64,000 nucleotides of DNA, taken from positions 43,657 to 107,656 of the forward strand of contig NZ_SSNW01000010.1 of the NCBI RefSeq assembly GCF_004801315.1, in the 5' to 3' direction. Positions 7,673 to 19,787 of the stretch are shown piece by piece. The DNA is from Deinococcus sp. Arct2-2 (GTDB taxonomy: Bacteria > Deinococcota > Deinococci > Deinococcales > Deinococcaceae). The translations under genes were made by a program, and so were the position numbers. Under the pieces are notes generated by a model, which worked only from the letters and a program-made list of their open reading frames with translations, had not been told where the DNA came from and did not search any database. The stretch's first letter is position 1; each line of letters starts with the position of its first letter.

Positions 7673-9814
7673 ATGCGTAAGAACATTCCGCACAATCTGC
7701 GACGCAACCCGTCCATATCACTCGGCAAATCACTTGGTGTGCTGGCCCTGACGGGATTACTGGCCGCCTGCTCGCAAACCAACCTAGAGGCCAGCGTTCC
7801 GGCTCCGGTGGCTTCTGCCCCAGTGGTAGGCGAACTGGCCCAAAACGGCCCCCTGAAATACATCAAGAACGAGCTGGTCGTCGGGTACACCGACGCCGCC
7901 AGCCTTCAGGCCGCCGCAACTGCCCTGAAAGGCCAAGTTGTCGCCACCATTCCCGAAATTAAAGTGGCCCTGATCCGCGTCAGTGGCGACGCTCTGAAAC
8001 TGACCAAAGGGGCTATGCGCCTCAGCGGTGTGCGCTACGCCGCCGTGAACGATGTGGTCACGCCAGAAAAACCGATTTCCGGTGTGCAGCCTGCCAGCCT
8101 GACGCCCCTCGCGGCCAGCGCCGACCAGATTTTTGACGAACTGCCCCAATACGCCCTCGATCCCCGGCACCTGAACGCCAAAGTTGCGTGGGATACGGGC
8201 ATGACCGGGAAAGGCGTGCTGGTGGCCGTCATCGACGATCCCGGCGACGTGTCTCACCCCGACCTGAACCCCAACTGGGCAGGCAAGGCCTTCGATCCGC
8301 TGCAAAACAAGACCTACACCAACGCCACCGAATGGGTCAACTACTTCAAGAAGCCTGAAAACTCGCACGGCACCTTCGTGGCGTCCAGCATCGTGGCGGC
8401 CAAAGACGGCAAAGGCATCGTGGGCCTCGCTTACGAAGCCAAGTGGATGCCTGTGGTGATGTTCAACCCCGGCGGCTACAGCAGCTTCAACATCGCCCTC
8501 GGCGCAATCTGGGCCACCAACAACGGCGCACGGGTCATCAACAACTCGTGGGGCGGCGGCGTGTCCTTCGGGCCAGTCAAGGACGCCTTCGACTACGCCA
8601 TGAGCAACGGCACCACCGTCGTCGCCTCTATGGGCAACTCTTACCACGACGAATTCCAGTACCCCGCCGCGCTCCCCGGTGTGATGGCCTCGGGCGCACT
8701 GGACGGCAGCAACCGCAGAGTGACTTTCTCGACCAGCGGGCGGCATATTTCCAGCAGCGCTCCCGGCCAAGACACCCTGTTGGCGAATCCGACTTGGCTG
8801 TGGGGCGACCCCGCCAAGCCCGAAACGCACGAACTGATCTCCGGCACGTCGTTTTCCTCTCCGTACACGGCAGCTGTCGCCGCCCTCGCGCTGCAAAAGT
8901 GCCCCGCCGCCACGCCTTACCAAGTGCGCCGGATTTTGGAAACCACTGCTAATGGTGCCATCGGTTCCAACCCCACCGGCTTTGACCGCGATACGGGCTG
9001 GGGCGCACTGGACGCAGGCAAGCTGGCCCAGACCCTCACCGACTGCACCAAGCTGCCCGCCAAAGGCGCAAACGTCTATATCAACGTGAAGTATGCCAAC
9101 GGTGGCGGCACTCAGCCCGGCGAACTCGTTGACGTGATCTTGCGTGGTCAGGGTATGCGGGCCGGAGCCACAGACGACCCCACGCCGCTGTACATCACGC
9201 CTACCGACGCCGCTGGCGACGCCCGTTTCTCGGAAATCGCGCCCGGAACCTACGACCTGTACGTGGCTGGAGCCGACCTGAGCATCACGGGCAGCCTCAC
9301 CGAAGACCGGGGCACGTTCATGGGCACCCTGACCGCCACCAGCGGCAGCACCTATTTCAGCCCTGACCGCAAAAACGTGATGCTGACGGCCAACGCGCCC
9401 GACTTCAATCCGGTAGACCCCTACGAGCCGAACGACACGCCCGCCGACGCCAAGACCATCGCCTACGGCCAAACCAGCCAGACGGCCTACATCTTCGGCA
9501 AGCCCAAAGACTTGGACTACTTCAAGTTCACGGGTGCGGCAGGCGACCAGATCAAGGCCGAAATGCTGGCTGGCTCTCAACTTGGCGGCTCGCTGGATTC
9601 CTACCTGTATCTGCTCGGCCCCGACGGCGTAACCGTGCTGGCCGAAAACGATGATCGTGGCACGCCCCGCATCGACTCGGATTCCGAAGTCAACTTCACC
9701 CTGACCGCTGCTGGCACGTATTACCTCGTCGCCACCAGCTTCACCGTGTCTGAGGGACAGGAAGACGACAGCCCCTTCAACAAGTATCAGTTGAAGCTGA
9801 CCAAGACCAACTAA
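7673..9814 (+). CDS. Exported S8 (subtilisin-like) serine protease with C-terminal PPC domain
   Basis: A 713-residue secreted protease. The signal peptide ends in lipobox LLAAC (Cys33). Residues about 58-130 form a fervidolysin-like propeptide (YIKNELVVGYTDAASL to VALIRVS). The catalytic triad is visible: Asp in VAVIDDPG (about residue 188), His in ENSHGTFVAS (about 232) and Ser in SGTSFSSPYTAA (about 391). The catalytic Asp is followed by DPG instead of the usual S/T-G. After the catalytic domain comes a carboxypeptidase-regulatory-like segment. A bacterial pre-peptidase C-terminal domain (YEPNDTPADAKTI to GTYYLVATSF) closes the protein. A GAGAGG lies upstream of ATG 7673, and a terminator follows the stop. 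Confidence 0.93.
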   Translation: MRKNIPHNLRRNPSISLGKSLGVLALTGLLAACSQTNLEASVPAPVASAPVVGELAQNGPLKYIKNELVVGYTDAASLQAAATALKGQVVATIPEIKVALIRVSGDALKLTKGAMRLSGVRYAAVNDVVTPEKPISGVQPASLTPLAASADQIFDELPQYALDPRHLNAKVAWDTGMTGKGVLVAVIDDPGDVSHPDLNPNWAGKAFDPLQNKTYTNATEWVNYFKKPENSHGTFVASSIVAAKDGKGIVGLAYEAKWMPVVMFNPGGYSSFNIALGAIWATNNGARVINNSWGGGVSFGPVKDAFDYAMSNGTTVVASMGNSYHDEFQYPAALPGVMASGALDGSNRRVTFSTSGRHISSSAPGQDTLLANPTWLWGDPAKPETHELISGTSFSSPYTAAVAALALQKCPAATPYQVRRILETTANGAIGSNPTGFDRDTGWGALDAGKLAQTLTDCTKLPAKGANVYINVKYANGGGTQPGELVDVILRGQGMRAGATDDPTPLYITPTDAAGDARFSEIAPGTYDLYVAGADLSITGSLTEDRGTFMGTLTATSGSTYFSPDRKNVMLTANAPDFNPVDPYEPNDTPADAKTIAYGQTSQTAYIFGKPKDLDYFKFTGAAGDQIKAEMLAGSQLGGSLDSYLYLLGPDGVTVLAENDDRGTPRIDSDSEVNFTLTAAGTYYLVATSFTVSEGQEDDSPFNKYQLKLTKTN

Positions 9815-9833
9815 GCCTCGTTCTTTAGCCCCG

Positions 9834-9860
9834 GCCCCTGCCTTTGTGCGGGGGCTTTTT
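9834..9860 (+). terminator. Intrinsic terminator after the S8 protease
   Basis: GCCCCTGC (9834-9841) pairs with GCGGGGGC (9848-9855), counting one U-G pair, across a 6-base loop. TTTTT follows. Confidence 0.75.
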
Positions 9861-9939
9861 GCTAGGAGTGTGGGGCGGCTGTTGTTGTACCGAACGCATT
9901 GAATCCTTGAGGCGGGACGGGTTCGCCGCTGAACTGCCC

Positions 9940-10105
9940 CCTCACCCTGCTGCTATGCAGCGCCCCTCTCTGCTGCGCAGCTCTACGAGTCCCACAAGGG
10001 GCGAGGGCAACACATAAGGGCTGGAAGCTGTGTCTAGCTCTTTCCCTCTTTATGGGGGAGGGTTGGGGAGGGGGTGAGTGAGCAACGCGATTGCCCTTTC
10101 GCCCT
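9940..10105 (+). repeat. Family B intergenic repeat, copy B1
   Basis: It contains the words CCTCACCC, GCAGCGCCCCTCTCTGCTGC, GCAGCTCTACGAGTCCC, a GGGAGGGTTGGGGAGGGGGT block and GAGCAACGCGATTGCCCTTT. The same words recur, in part reverse-complemented, at 31778-31855 and 59296-59510. It occupies the gap between the protease and secA. Confidence 0.7.
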
Positions 10106-10107
10106 CC

Positions 10108-10175
10108 CTTAGACCCTCAGACCCTAGACCCTTAGACGCCCTTTTCCACGTCCCACGATCCACACTCCACGATCC
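10108..10175 (+). repeat. Family C and E short repeats
   Basis: TTAGACCCTCAGACCCTAGACCC and CTTAGACGCCC (family C, CTAAGGGTC-type words) are followed by CCACGATCCACACTCCACGATCC (family E). Similar words recur at several other intergenic positions, always between genes. Confidence 0.6.
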
Positions 10176-10267
10176 CTCCACCCCACCCCCATTCCTGAGC
10201 CTCCCCGACTCAGGTTGCTTACGCGCACCTCACTGAAATCAGGCGCTCCGGTCAGGTTGCCGGGGCG

Positions 10268-10273
10268 TATACT
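10268..10273 (+). promoter_or_regulatory. -10 element (TATACT) for secA
   Basis: TATACT ends 10 bp before ATG 10284, indicating a near-leaderless secA transcript. It argues against the longer reading from 10215, which would lie upstream of this box. No good -35 element is visible. Confidence 0.5.
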
Positions 10274-10283
10274 GCGAGGCGTC

Positions 10284-12893
<2,610 letters not shown>

Positions 12894-12918
12894 GACTCTT
12901 AGACTTGTACAACGTCTT

Positions 12919-12948
12919 AGGCGGCCAGTTTTCTATGGCCGCCTTTTT
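12919..12948 (+). terminator. Intrinsic terminator after secA
   Basis: AGGCGGCCA (12919-12927) pairs perfectly with TGGCCGCCT (12936-12944) across an 8-base loop, followed by TTTT. Confidence 0.85.
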
Positions 12949-12950
12949 CG

Positions 12951-13299
12951 TTGATTGCTTGAGTTGACGACAGCATTCGGTTTGTTCCTGCCCTTCGCCG
13001 CTTCCATAACTCGTGAAACTGTGGAGAAACAGGGGCCAGTGAGAGAACCAATCGGCCAACCTTCAAAGACCGTTGTGCTCAGGGTGTTTGCGCTGCCTCA
13101 TTTGTATTGACCGACTGATCAAGAGAAACAAGTGAGTTCTCCACTGACACGACGAGCGAAATAGTTCACATCATCTAGTATCTGACCTTTTGAACACCAA
13201 ACACCATTTCGTTTGACATAGGCATTAACTCAGACAAAGAAATGCAGAATACTACTCATCCCCAAGGAAATTGGTTACAATCTAGCTACGGGGGCACTT
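12951..13299 (+). other. Intergenic region without a supported gene
   Basis: About 350 bp, less GC-rich than its flanks. A TTGACA at 13213 and a TACAAT at 13276 are present but not correctly spaced with each other (57-bp gap). Either could belong to a promoter of the small gene at 13300. Nothing else is recognised. Confidence 0.5.
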
Positions 13300-13584
13300 T
13301 TGAATACGTTGACTTCTCTGTCCACACCTGCTCAAGAGCGCAGAAAGTATCTTGTTTCTTGCATTCGTGTTTCGTTGATTAAACGGTGGTACTTGTTGGT
13401 CGGGGCCATCGTTTTGGGCGTTGCAATGGGCTTTAGCCTTGGCTTTCCCCGGTTGGAGCAGGGGTTGTTGGGTCTGCTCTGCGCGGTGTCGTGGGCCACT
13501 TTGATTGCGGTGCAGTCTTGGCAACGCCACGCCGACGATGTGCCCGCATCACGCCTGACGGTCAATCCAGCACAACTGGAGTAA
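13300..13584 (+). CDS. Small membrane protein of unknown function
   Basis: A 94-residue reading frame from TTG 13300. Two hydrophobic segments (WYLLVGAIVLGVAMGFSLGF and LLGLLCAVSWATLIAVQ) are separated by a short loop, and the C-terminus is polar. I recognise no family. The following terminator fits its 3' end. Upstream DNA is AT-rich, so its own promoter is plausible. A later start is possible. Confidence 0.5.
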   Translation: MNTLTSLSTPAQERRKYLVSCIRVSLIKRWYLLVGAIVLGVAMGFSLGFPRLEQGLLGLLCAVSWATLIAVQSWQRHADDVPASRLTVNPAQLE

Positions 13585-13605
13585 TTCTGTCTGCTTTCAC
13601 CATTG

Positions 13606-13633
13606 GCTCCTGCACTGAAGCGGGGGCTTTTTT
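13606..13633 (+). terminator. Intrinsic terminator after the small membrane protein gene
   Basis: GCTCCTGC (13606-13613) pairs with GCGGGGGC (13620-13627) using two U-G pairs, with a 6-base loop and a run of six T. Confidence 0.7.
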
Positions 13634-13649
13634 ATGCAGTTGCATTTCC

Positions 13650-13865
13650 CTAAGAGTTCACCACCAGCACGGTAATAATCAAGGGCACAATCACCAACGC
13701 AGAGACGCCGAAGATAAGTTGCAGGCGGCGGGTGCGGGGCAATACTTTGCCTGTGACGCGGCAGTACAGCCACACACCCGCCGTCATGAGCGTCATGACC
13801 ACCAATGTCAGGATGATCAGCGCAGCGGAAATTGCGAGAGCGCCGAAGAAAGCCACATTCATCAT
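13650..13865 (-). CDS. Small two-span membrane protein, unknown function
   Basis: A 71-residue minus-strand frame starting MMNVAFFGALAISAALIILT. It has two long hydrophobic stretches separated by a basic loop (CRVTGKVLPRTRRLQ), consistent with two membrane spans and a cytoplasmic positive loop. It converges on the terminator at 13606-13633. I recognise no family. The assignment rests on composition and topology only. Confidence 0.5.
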   Translation of the reverse strand: MMNVAFFGALAISAALIILTLVVMTLMTAGVWLYCRVTGKVLPRTRRLQLIFGVSALVIVPLIITVLVVNS

Positions 13866-13959
13866 TGTGGGCAGCTTAGTGGGGCGGGTCTTGCCAAAGT
13901 GTCAAAGTGTTCATCAAGCGCGTCTCAGCCGCATCAGACCTAGGTCACGCCGCCCCGCC

Positions 13960-14412
13960 ATGATCGTTGGTATGCGCTTTCTCCTGCCAACTTTGGCCCT
14001 TGCTGCTGGCCTTGCCACAGCCCAAACCACTCTGTTTCAACCTACTACCGTGCCTGCGCCCCTCAACGGCATCTGGACATTGACACACGTTACGCCGCAG
14101 GTAAAGCCAGATCTGAATCTTGCCCCGGTGCAACTGGTCATTGCGGGCGGCCAAGTGCGCGGCGGCATCGGCTGCGGCACCTACGCTGGAACCATTCGGG
14201 CGGCCCACAACCGCCTTAGCGTTCAGGTTGCGCCCTTGCCGCCGCGTCCAAACGAACGGTGCTTGTACGCTCAGCCCCTCGCGTTTCATGCGGCCTTAAA
14301 TGCGTCTTCGGGCTACCTGATCAGCAGCGATACCCAACAACTGGTGCTGTTTTCTAAAACCACGCGGCTCACCTTCAAGCGCATCGGCTACGTGACGCCT
14401 GCCAAGCCCTGA
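13960..14412 (+). CDS. Exported META/HslJ-type domain protein
   Basis: About 150 residues. An N-terminal signal peptide (MRFLLPTLALAAGLATAQ, counted from the in-frame ATG 13972) is followed by a single META-like domain: LNGIWTLTHV, GGQVRGGIGCGTYAGTI, and the terminal TQQLVLFSKTTRLTFKRI. META domains occur in heat-shock HslJ and in exported proteins of unclear function. Two further META genes lie at 52461-54133. TAGGTC at 13941 is a weak -10 candidate. Starts 13960 and 13972 are both possible. Confidence 0.65.
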   Translation: MIVGMRFLLPTLALAAGLATAQTTLFQPTTVPAPLNGIWTLTHVTPQVKPDLNLAPVQLVIAGGQVRGGIGCGTYAGTIRAAHNRLSVQVAPLPPRPNERCLYAQPLAFHAALNASSGYLISSDTQQLVLFSKTTRLTFKRIGYVTPAKP

Positions 14413-14457
14413 TCCTGAAGTTGACTCTGACTGGCCCCTTCTCAGAGATACTAAGCC

Positions 14458-14742
14458 ATGACTTTCGAGTTCAGCGGCCCCATCTGGTTCTGGAAGGGGC
14501 CAGCCCCGTGGTATTTCATCACTGTTCCCACCGAACAGAGCGCCAAAATCAAAGCCGCGTCTCGGTTCGTCACCTACGGCTGGGGTATGATTCCCGTCCA
14601 GGCTCAAATCGGCAACACGGCATGGACTACATCGTTGTTCTTTAAAGATGAGCATTACGTCATTCCCATCCGCGCCAACGTCAGGAAGGCGGAAGGGCTG
14701 GAGGAGGGGCAAGACGTAGCCGTGCAAATGACGCTGGGGTGA
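14458..14742 (+). CDS. DUF1905 domain protein
   Basis: 94 residues that match DUF1905 throughout: FEFSGPIWFWKGPAPWYFITVP at the start, YGWGMIPVQAQIGNTAWTTSLF in the middle and YVIPIRANVRKAEGLEEGQDV at the end. DUF1905 is a small beta-rich domain, sometimes fused to a YdeI/OmpD-associated domain, which is absent here. The biochemical role is not established. A strong terminator follows 34 bp after the stop. Confidence 0.85.
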   Translation: MTFEFSGPIWFWKGPAPWYFITVPTEQSAKIKAASRFVTYGWGMIPVQAQIGNTAWTTSLFFKDEHYVIPIRANVRKAEGLEEGQDVAVQMTLG

Positions 14743-14776
14743 TGAGTTGCTGTTGGGATGATTGTGATCATATAAA

Positions 14777-14820
14777 ATTCAACCGGGCCTTCTCGCTTTG
14801 AGGCCCGGTTGAATCGTTTT
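14777..14820. terminator. Bidirectional intrinsic terminator
   Basis: ATTCAACCGGGCCT (14777-14790) pairs perfectly with AGGCCCGGTTGAAT (14801-14814) over a 10-base loop. CGTTTTT follows on the plus strand and TTTTATA on the minus strand. It serves the converging DUF1905 gene and the minus-strand membrane gene. Confidence 0.88.
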
Positions 14821-14865
14821 TGAATTTTGCATCAACTCTCCGTAATCGCCCTCAAGCCGTCCCAA

Positions 14866-16395
<1,530 letters not shown>

Positions 16396-16396
16396 C

Positions 16397-17098
16397 TTAG
16401 CGCCTCGCTTTTTTGGCGGCGTCGGCAAAGGTGGGGTAGACGTTGTTCAGGTCGTAGGCTCCGGCCATCAGCAACCGCTTGTCGTTCACGCCCGTGCCCA
16501 GTGCCTTGGCAAAAGCGTCCCGTACCGAATTTCCATCGGCCCCACGTTCTGGACTGAGGCCCGCAAAAAACAGCAGGCGCGTGCCCGCCGCATTCAAAAT
16601 GCCCTTCACGGTGCTGCTCAGTGCGGCGCGTTTGGGGTCGTCCAGTGTGGCTCCATCGGTAAACATGATGACCACGTCGCCCACGCCAGCGGTGCGGGCT
16701 GCCATCGCTTTGGCCTGTGCCAGCGCCGCCGTAATCGCGCTGCCCTTGCCCGTGCAGGGCTGGGTCAGGGCGTTGGTGTAGCGCAAAATGTCGGCTTTGC
16801 CCATCCTCGCCCCATTCTGAGACTGAAACTTGAAGTCGGCCACCGTCTGCACGCCCGCGCACACGCGCAGCAGCGTCACGGTATCGCCGGAGCGCACCTG
16901 ATTCAGCAGCACGCTTTGGCTGAGCAACCGGGCCTGCCCCGCGTACCCGAAGGCCGGGTTTTTAGAACTGCCTGTCATGTCTGCGGCAATGACCACATGC
17001 AGCGGCGGCGTGCTGAGGCCCAGCAGGGTAGAAGCGCTGGCCGCAGCGGGGGCGGGCGTCAGCAGCGGCAGCAGGGAGAGGAGGGGGGAGAGGGACAT
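16397..17098 (-). CDS. Exported von Willebrand factor A domain protein
   Basis: 233 residues with a signal peptide (MSLSPLLSLLPLLTPAPAAA). The vWA fold is shown by LHVVIAADMTGSS, a MIDAS-type DxTxS in place of DxSxS, then GKGSAITAAL supplying the MIDAS Thr, and VVIMFTDGATLDD. It is likely a metal-dependent protein-binding domain outside the cytoplasmic membrane. It lies directly upstream of the multi-span membrane protein with only 1 bp between stop and start. The PBP gene is upstream on the same strand, with a family D repeat between. Confidence 0.78.
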   Translation of the reverse strand: MSLSPLLSLLPLLTPAPAAASASTLLGLSTPPLHVVIAADMTGSSKNPAFGYAGQARLLSQSVLLNQVRSGDTVTLLRVCAGVQTVADFKFQSQNGARMGKADILRYTNALTQPCTGKGSAITAALAQAKAMAARTAGVGDVVIMFTDGATLDDPKRAALSSTVKGILNAAGTRLLFFAGLSPERGADGNSVRDAFAKALGTGVNDKRLLMAGAYDLNNVYPTFADAAKKARR

Positions 17099-17120
17099 GG
17101 GGGGACTCCTTCGGAGGTCG

Positions 17121-17154
17121 GTAAGTGGTGAGTGGTCAGTCGTCAGTGGGAAAA
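17121..17154 (+). repeat. Family D short repeat
   Basis: GTAAGTGGTGAGTGGTCAGT followed by CGTCAGTGGGAAAA. Words of the type GTGAGTGGTCAGTGG recur at 30543, 36537, 54341 (inverted) and 56651, always between genes. Confidence 0.6.
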
Positions 17155-17197
17155 ACAGGAAAACACAGGGGCGTTGGTGGGGGGTTAAAACGCTTTC

Positions 17198-19285
17198 TTA
17201 GGGTGGCGTCGGATTTTTGGGATTCAGCTCAGGCACAGGCACGGCGATGCCGCCCACGCGGGTCATTCCGGCGGGGACTTCCAAACTCCTGACTTCATGC
17301 GGCAGGTCACGCAGCAGGCCCAGTTCCCGGCAAGCGGCCTGACTTTGGTACAAGTCGGCGGGCACGCTTTGCAGACCGTCCGGGTCGCCAATCCAGACAC
17401 TCATGGCGTACTGCGGCGTCACGCCCGCGCACCACGTATCGCGCACGTCGTCGGTGGTGCCGGACTTGGCCCCCAGCGGCACAGTGCGCCCGGTCAGGCG
17501 CTGCACGAAGCTGGGGCGCAGGAATCCCAGATGGCCTGCCGAATCATTTACCGCACCCGTCAGCAGGTCGAAGGCTTCGTAGGCCACCGCCTCATTCCAC
17601 AGCGGGGCGCAGTCGGCGCGGGGCAGGGGCAGCGGTTTTCCACTGCGGTCATACACTTCGGCCAGCAGGTGTGGGCTGCACAGTTGCCCGCCATTGGCGA
17701 AGCTGGCGTAGGCGGCGGCCACCTTCAGCGGCGAGGAACGGTAGGTGCCGAGGGCGGGACTGGAGCGGTTGGCGGTGTCTTCGGTGTAGCCCACGCTGTC
17801 CAGTACACGGCGCAGGGTGGTTTCGCGCTCTGTGCCTACCCGCACGGCCACCGTGTTCAGGCTGCGGGCGTTGGCCTCCCGAATACTCACGGAGCGCCCC
17901 AAAAACGTGCCGGAATTGTTGCGGATGGCTTGGCCTGCATACGATGTGGCCGCGTCGGGAAAGAGGCTGAGTTGGGTCAGGCCCTCGCCAAACGCGGCGG
18001 CGTACAACAACGGCTTGACTGTACTCGCTACCGGACGGCTGGCCGACACCGCCCATTGCCGCCCCGGTTGGCTGCTCTGCTCGCCGCCTGTGCTGCTGCT
18101 CAGGGCTACAATGCCGCCGCCGCGCACATCCAGCACCGCTGCGCCCTCGGCTACCCCGTTGGGTCTGTCTGCCAGCCTGCGGTTCAGGGCTTGCTGTGCA
18201 CCCGCGTCTATGGTCAGCACCACGCGGGCCACCCGGCGCGGATCGAGGCCGCCCGCCCGCAGTTCCCGCCGTACCAGTTCCTGCATGGCCCACACGGGTT
18301 CGGGTTCGTTGGTGTAATCGGGATTGCGTGAGGCGCTCACCAAGCGCAACTCGGAGCCGCTGCCCGCGTATTCGGCTCGCCACAGCCGGGGTTGAAGCGG
18401 TGTAGACACGGCCTCCAGATGTTCGGCGGCAGAAATCAGGCCACGCGAGCGCAGGATATTCAGCGTCACCAGTTGCTGCATTCTCATGCGGCGAAAGCGG
18501 GCGGTGGCGGCTTCGGGCGGCGTGCTGTCCGACACCAGATAGTTGCCGGGGGCAGGCAGCAGCCCCACCAAAAAAGCACTCTGCGCCAGTGTCAGGTCAG
18601 CGGGGTCTACGCCAAATACCGCCCGCGACGCATCGTAAATGCCTTTGCGCTGACCTATCCCCAGCCACGGCAGGCTGTTCACACTCATCGCCAGCACCTC
18701 GCGCCGCCCGTAGCGCCAAGTGACCAACGGGGCCAGCACGAATTCGGTGGCCTTGCGCGTCAGCACCAGCGGCAGCGTGCGCCGCCCAGTATCGTAATCG
18801 AAGTGGCCCGCCAGCACGCTGTTTTTCAGAAGTTGCTGCGTGATGGTGCTGGCCCCCGCCCCGCTCAGGAGGGCACGCGGCAGGCGGCCCAAGTCCACGC
18901 CCACATGCGAAAAGAACCGCACGTCTTCTTTGGCGACGTAGGCCAGCAAAAAGGCCCGTGAAACGCCCGTGAGGGGCACGCTCAGCGACTCGCGGCACGG
19001 CACGGCGTTCACCACCGCGCCCCCTTCCCGGCAATGGTCGATGACGCCCAGCGGCGCACCCCGGCGGTCTTGCACTTCTATAGGTTGCAACTCGGCCCGA
19101 AGGTTCCACGCCCGCCCAAACGCTCCGGTGGCCGCCGCGCCGCCCAAGCCCAACCCGATGACGCCCAGCGTGACTGCGCCCACGCCTGCCAACCCCGCCC
19201 TTACGATGCGCCGCAGTGTCCACGGTACGGGCCGGGTCACAAACGGGGTACGCGGCCAAGGCGTGCGCCGCCGCCAGAAGGTCAA
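17198..19285 (-). CDS. Class A penicillin-binding protein (GT51 transglycosylase / transpeptidase)
   Basis: A 695-residue bifunctional peptidoglycan synthase. A basic cytoplasmic N-terminus precedes one membrane anchor (about residues 30-52). The GT51 domain carries AKEDVRFFSHVGVD with the catalytic Glu and GASTITQQLLKN. The transpeptidase domain has all three penicillin-binding motifs: STVK (about residue 420, nucleophile Ser), SLN (about 472) and KSGTTDD (about 606). The C-terminus is Pro-rich (LNPKNPTPP). It is shorter than E. coli PBP1a and lacks an obvious OB insertion. A small membrane protein gene lies upstream on the same strand. Confidence 0.92.
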   Translation of the reverse strand: MTFWRRRTPWPRTPFVTRPVPWTLRRIVRAGLAGVGAVTLGVIGLGLGGAAATGAFGRAWNLRAELQPIEVQDRRGAPLGVIDHCREGGAVVNAVPCRESLSVPLTGVSRAFLLAYVAKEDVRFFSHVGVDLGRLPRALLSGAGASTITQQLLKNSVLAGHFDYDTGRRTLPLVLTRKATEFVLAPLVTWRYGRREVLAMSVNSLPWLGIGQRKGIYDASRAVFGVDPADLTLAQSAFLVGLLPAPGNYLVSDSTPPEAATARFRRMRMQQLVTLNILRSRGLISAAEHLEAVSTPLQPRLWRAEYAGSGSELRLVSASRNPDYTNEPEPVWAMQELVRRELRAGGLDPRRVARVVLTIDAGAQQALNRRLADRPNGVAEGAAVLDVRGGGIVALSSSTGGEQSSQPGRQWAVSASRPVASTVKPLLYAAAFGEGLTQLSLFPDAATSYAGQAIRNNSGTFLGRSVSIREANARSLNTVAVRVGTERETTLRRVLDSVGYTEDTANRSSPALGTYRSSPLKVAAAYASFANGGQLCSPHLLAEVYDRSGKPLPLPRADCAPLWNEAVAYEAFDLLTGAVNDSAGHLGFLRPSFVQRLTGRTVPLGAKSGTTDDVRDTWCAGVTPQYAMSVWIGDPDGLQSVPADLYQSQAACRELGLLRDLPHEVRSLEVPAGMTRVGGIAVPVPELNPKNPTPP

Positions 19286-19364
19286 GCGGGGTTCCTGTGG
19301 TTGGGATTGTTCTGGCTGGCGTTCACATTACTAGTACGTCCTGAAGGGTGGCAACGTTGCGGAT

Positions 19365-19688
19365 TTACCGCACCACATCTGAAATGCCCGCCGCCGCTGC
19401 CCGGAACTGCGCCGCCTGCCACACCTGATTGGCGATGCCCGACACGCCCACGATGGAAATCAGCAAGATGCCCAGAATTGCCAGTGTGGTGACGGCTGTG
19501 GCCCACGAAGAGCGCGGCTGGCGCGGCGTTGCCCGTGCTTGTTTTTCGCGTTTGAGAGCGCGTTGACGTGCAGGCTTGGGCGTCGGCACAGGCGCGTTTC
19601 CCAGTCCAGAAGAACCCAGCCCAGCAGCATTCAATCCAGAAGAATTCAGGCCCGAGGAATAAGGCCGAGGCTTGCGGACAAAGCTCAT
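19365..19688 (-). CDS. Small single-span membrane protein with SGLN/AGLG repeats
   Basis: 107 residues, start MSFVRKPRPYSSGLN. The N-terminal region has four near-tandem pentapeptides of the form SSGLN / SSGLN / AAGLG / SSGLG. A very basic Pro/Arg/Lys stretch follows, then one membrane segment (VTTLAILGILLISIVGVSGIA) and a short C-terminus. The ATG lies 7 bp from a minus-strand TACACT box, which supports this start over the longer frame. It is upstream of, and co-oriented with, the class A PBP, so it could be a divisome or PBP partner. No family is recognised. Confidence 0.6.
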   Translation of the reverse strand: MSFVRKPRPYSSGLNSSGLNAAGLGSSGLGNAPVPTPKPARQRALKREKQARATPRQPRSSWATAVTTLAILGILLISIVGVSGIANQVWQAAQFRAAAAGISDVVR

Positions 19689-19695
19689 GCCCACC

Positions 19696-19701
19696 AGTGT
19701 A
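19696..19701 (-). promoter_or_regulatory. -10 element (TACACT, minus strand)
   Basis: On the minus strand TACACT ends 7 bp before ATG 19688, a leaderless arrangement for the small membrane protein. Confidence 0.5.
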
Positions 19702-19787
19702 GGTGGCGCAGATGAGGGAGGAAACCGACTTTTGGTGGAGGCGCAGAACAAAAGTGTTCTTTGTCGGAACTGGCCTATCCTCTTGTT

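Noticed and set aside
5200..7890. Large minus-strand frame of 896 codons opposite the Ig-like lipoprotein
   Set aside because: It is the antisense shadow of a GC-rich gene. The plus strand has a signal peptide, domains, a ribosome binding site and a promoter, and the minus frame has no recognisable domain.
7784..9580. Minus-strand frame of 598 codons inside the S8 protease
   Set aside because: Antisense to a gene with an intact catalytic triad. Composition is Gly/Val/His-rich with no domain.
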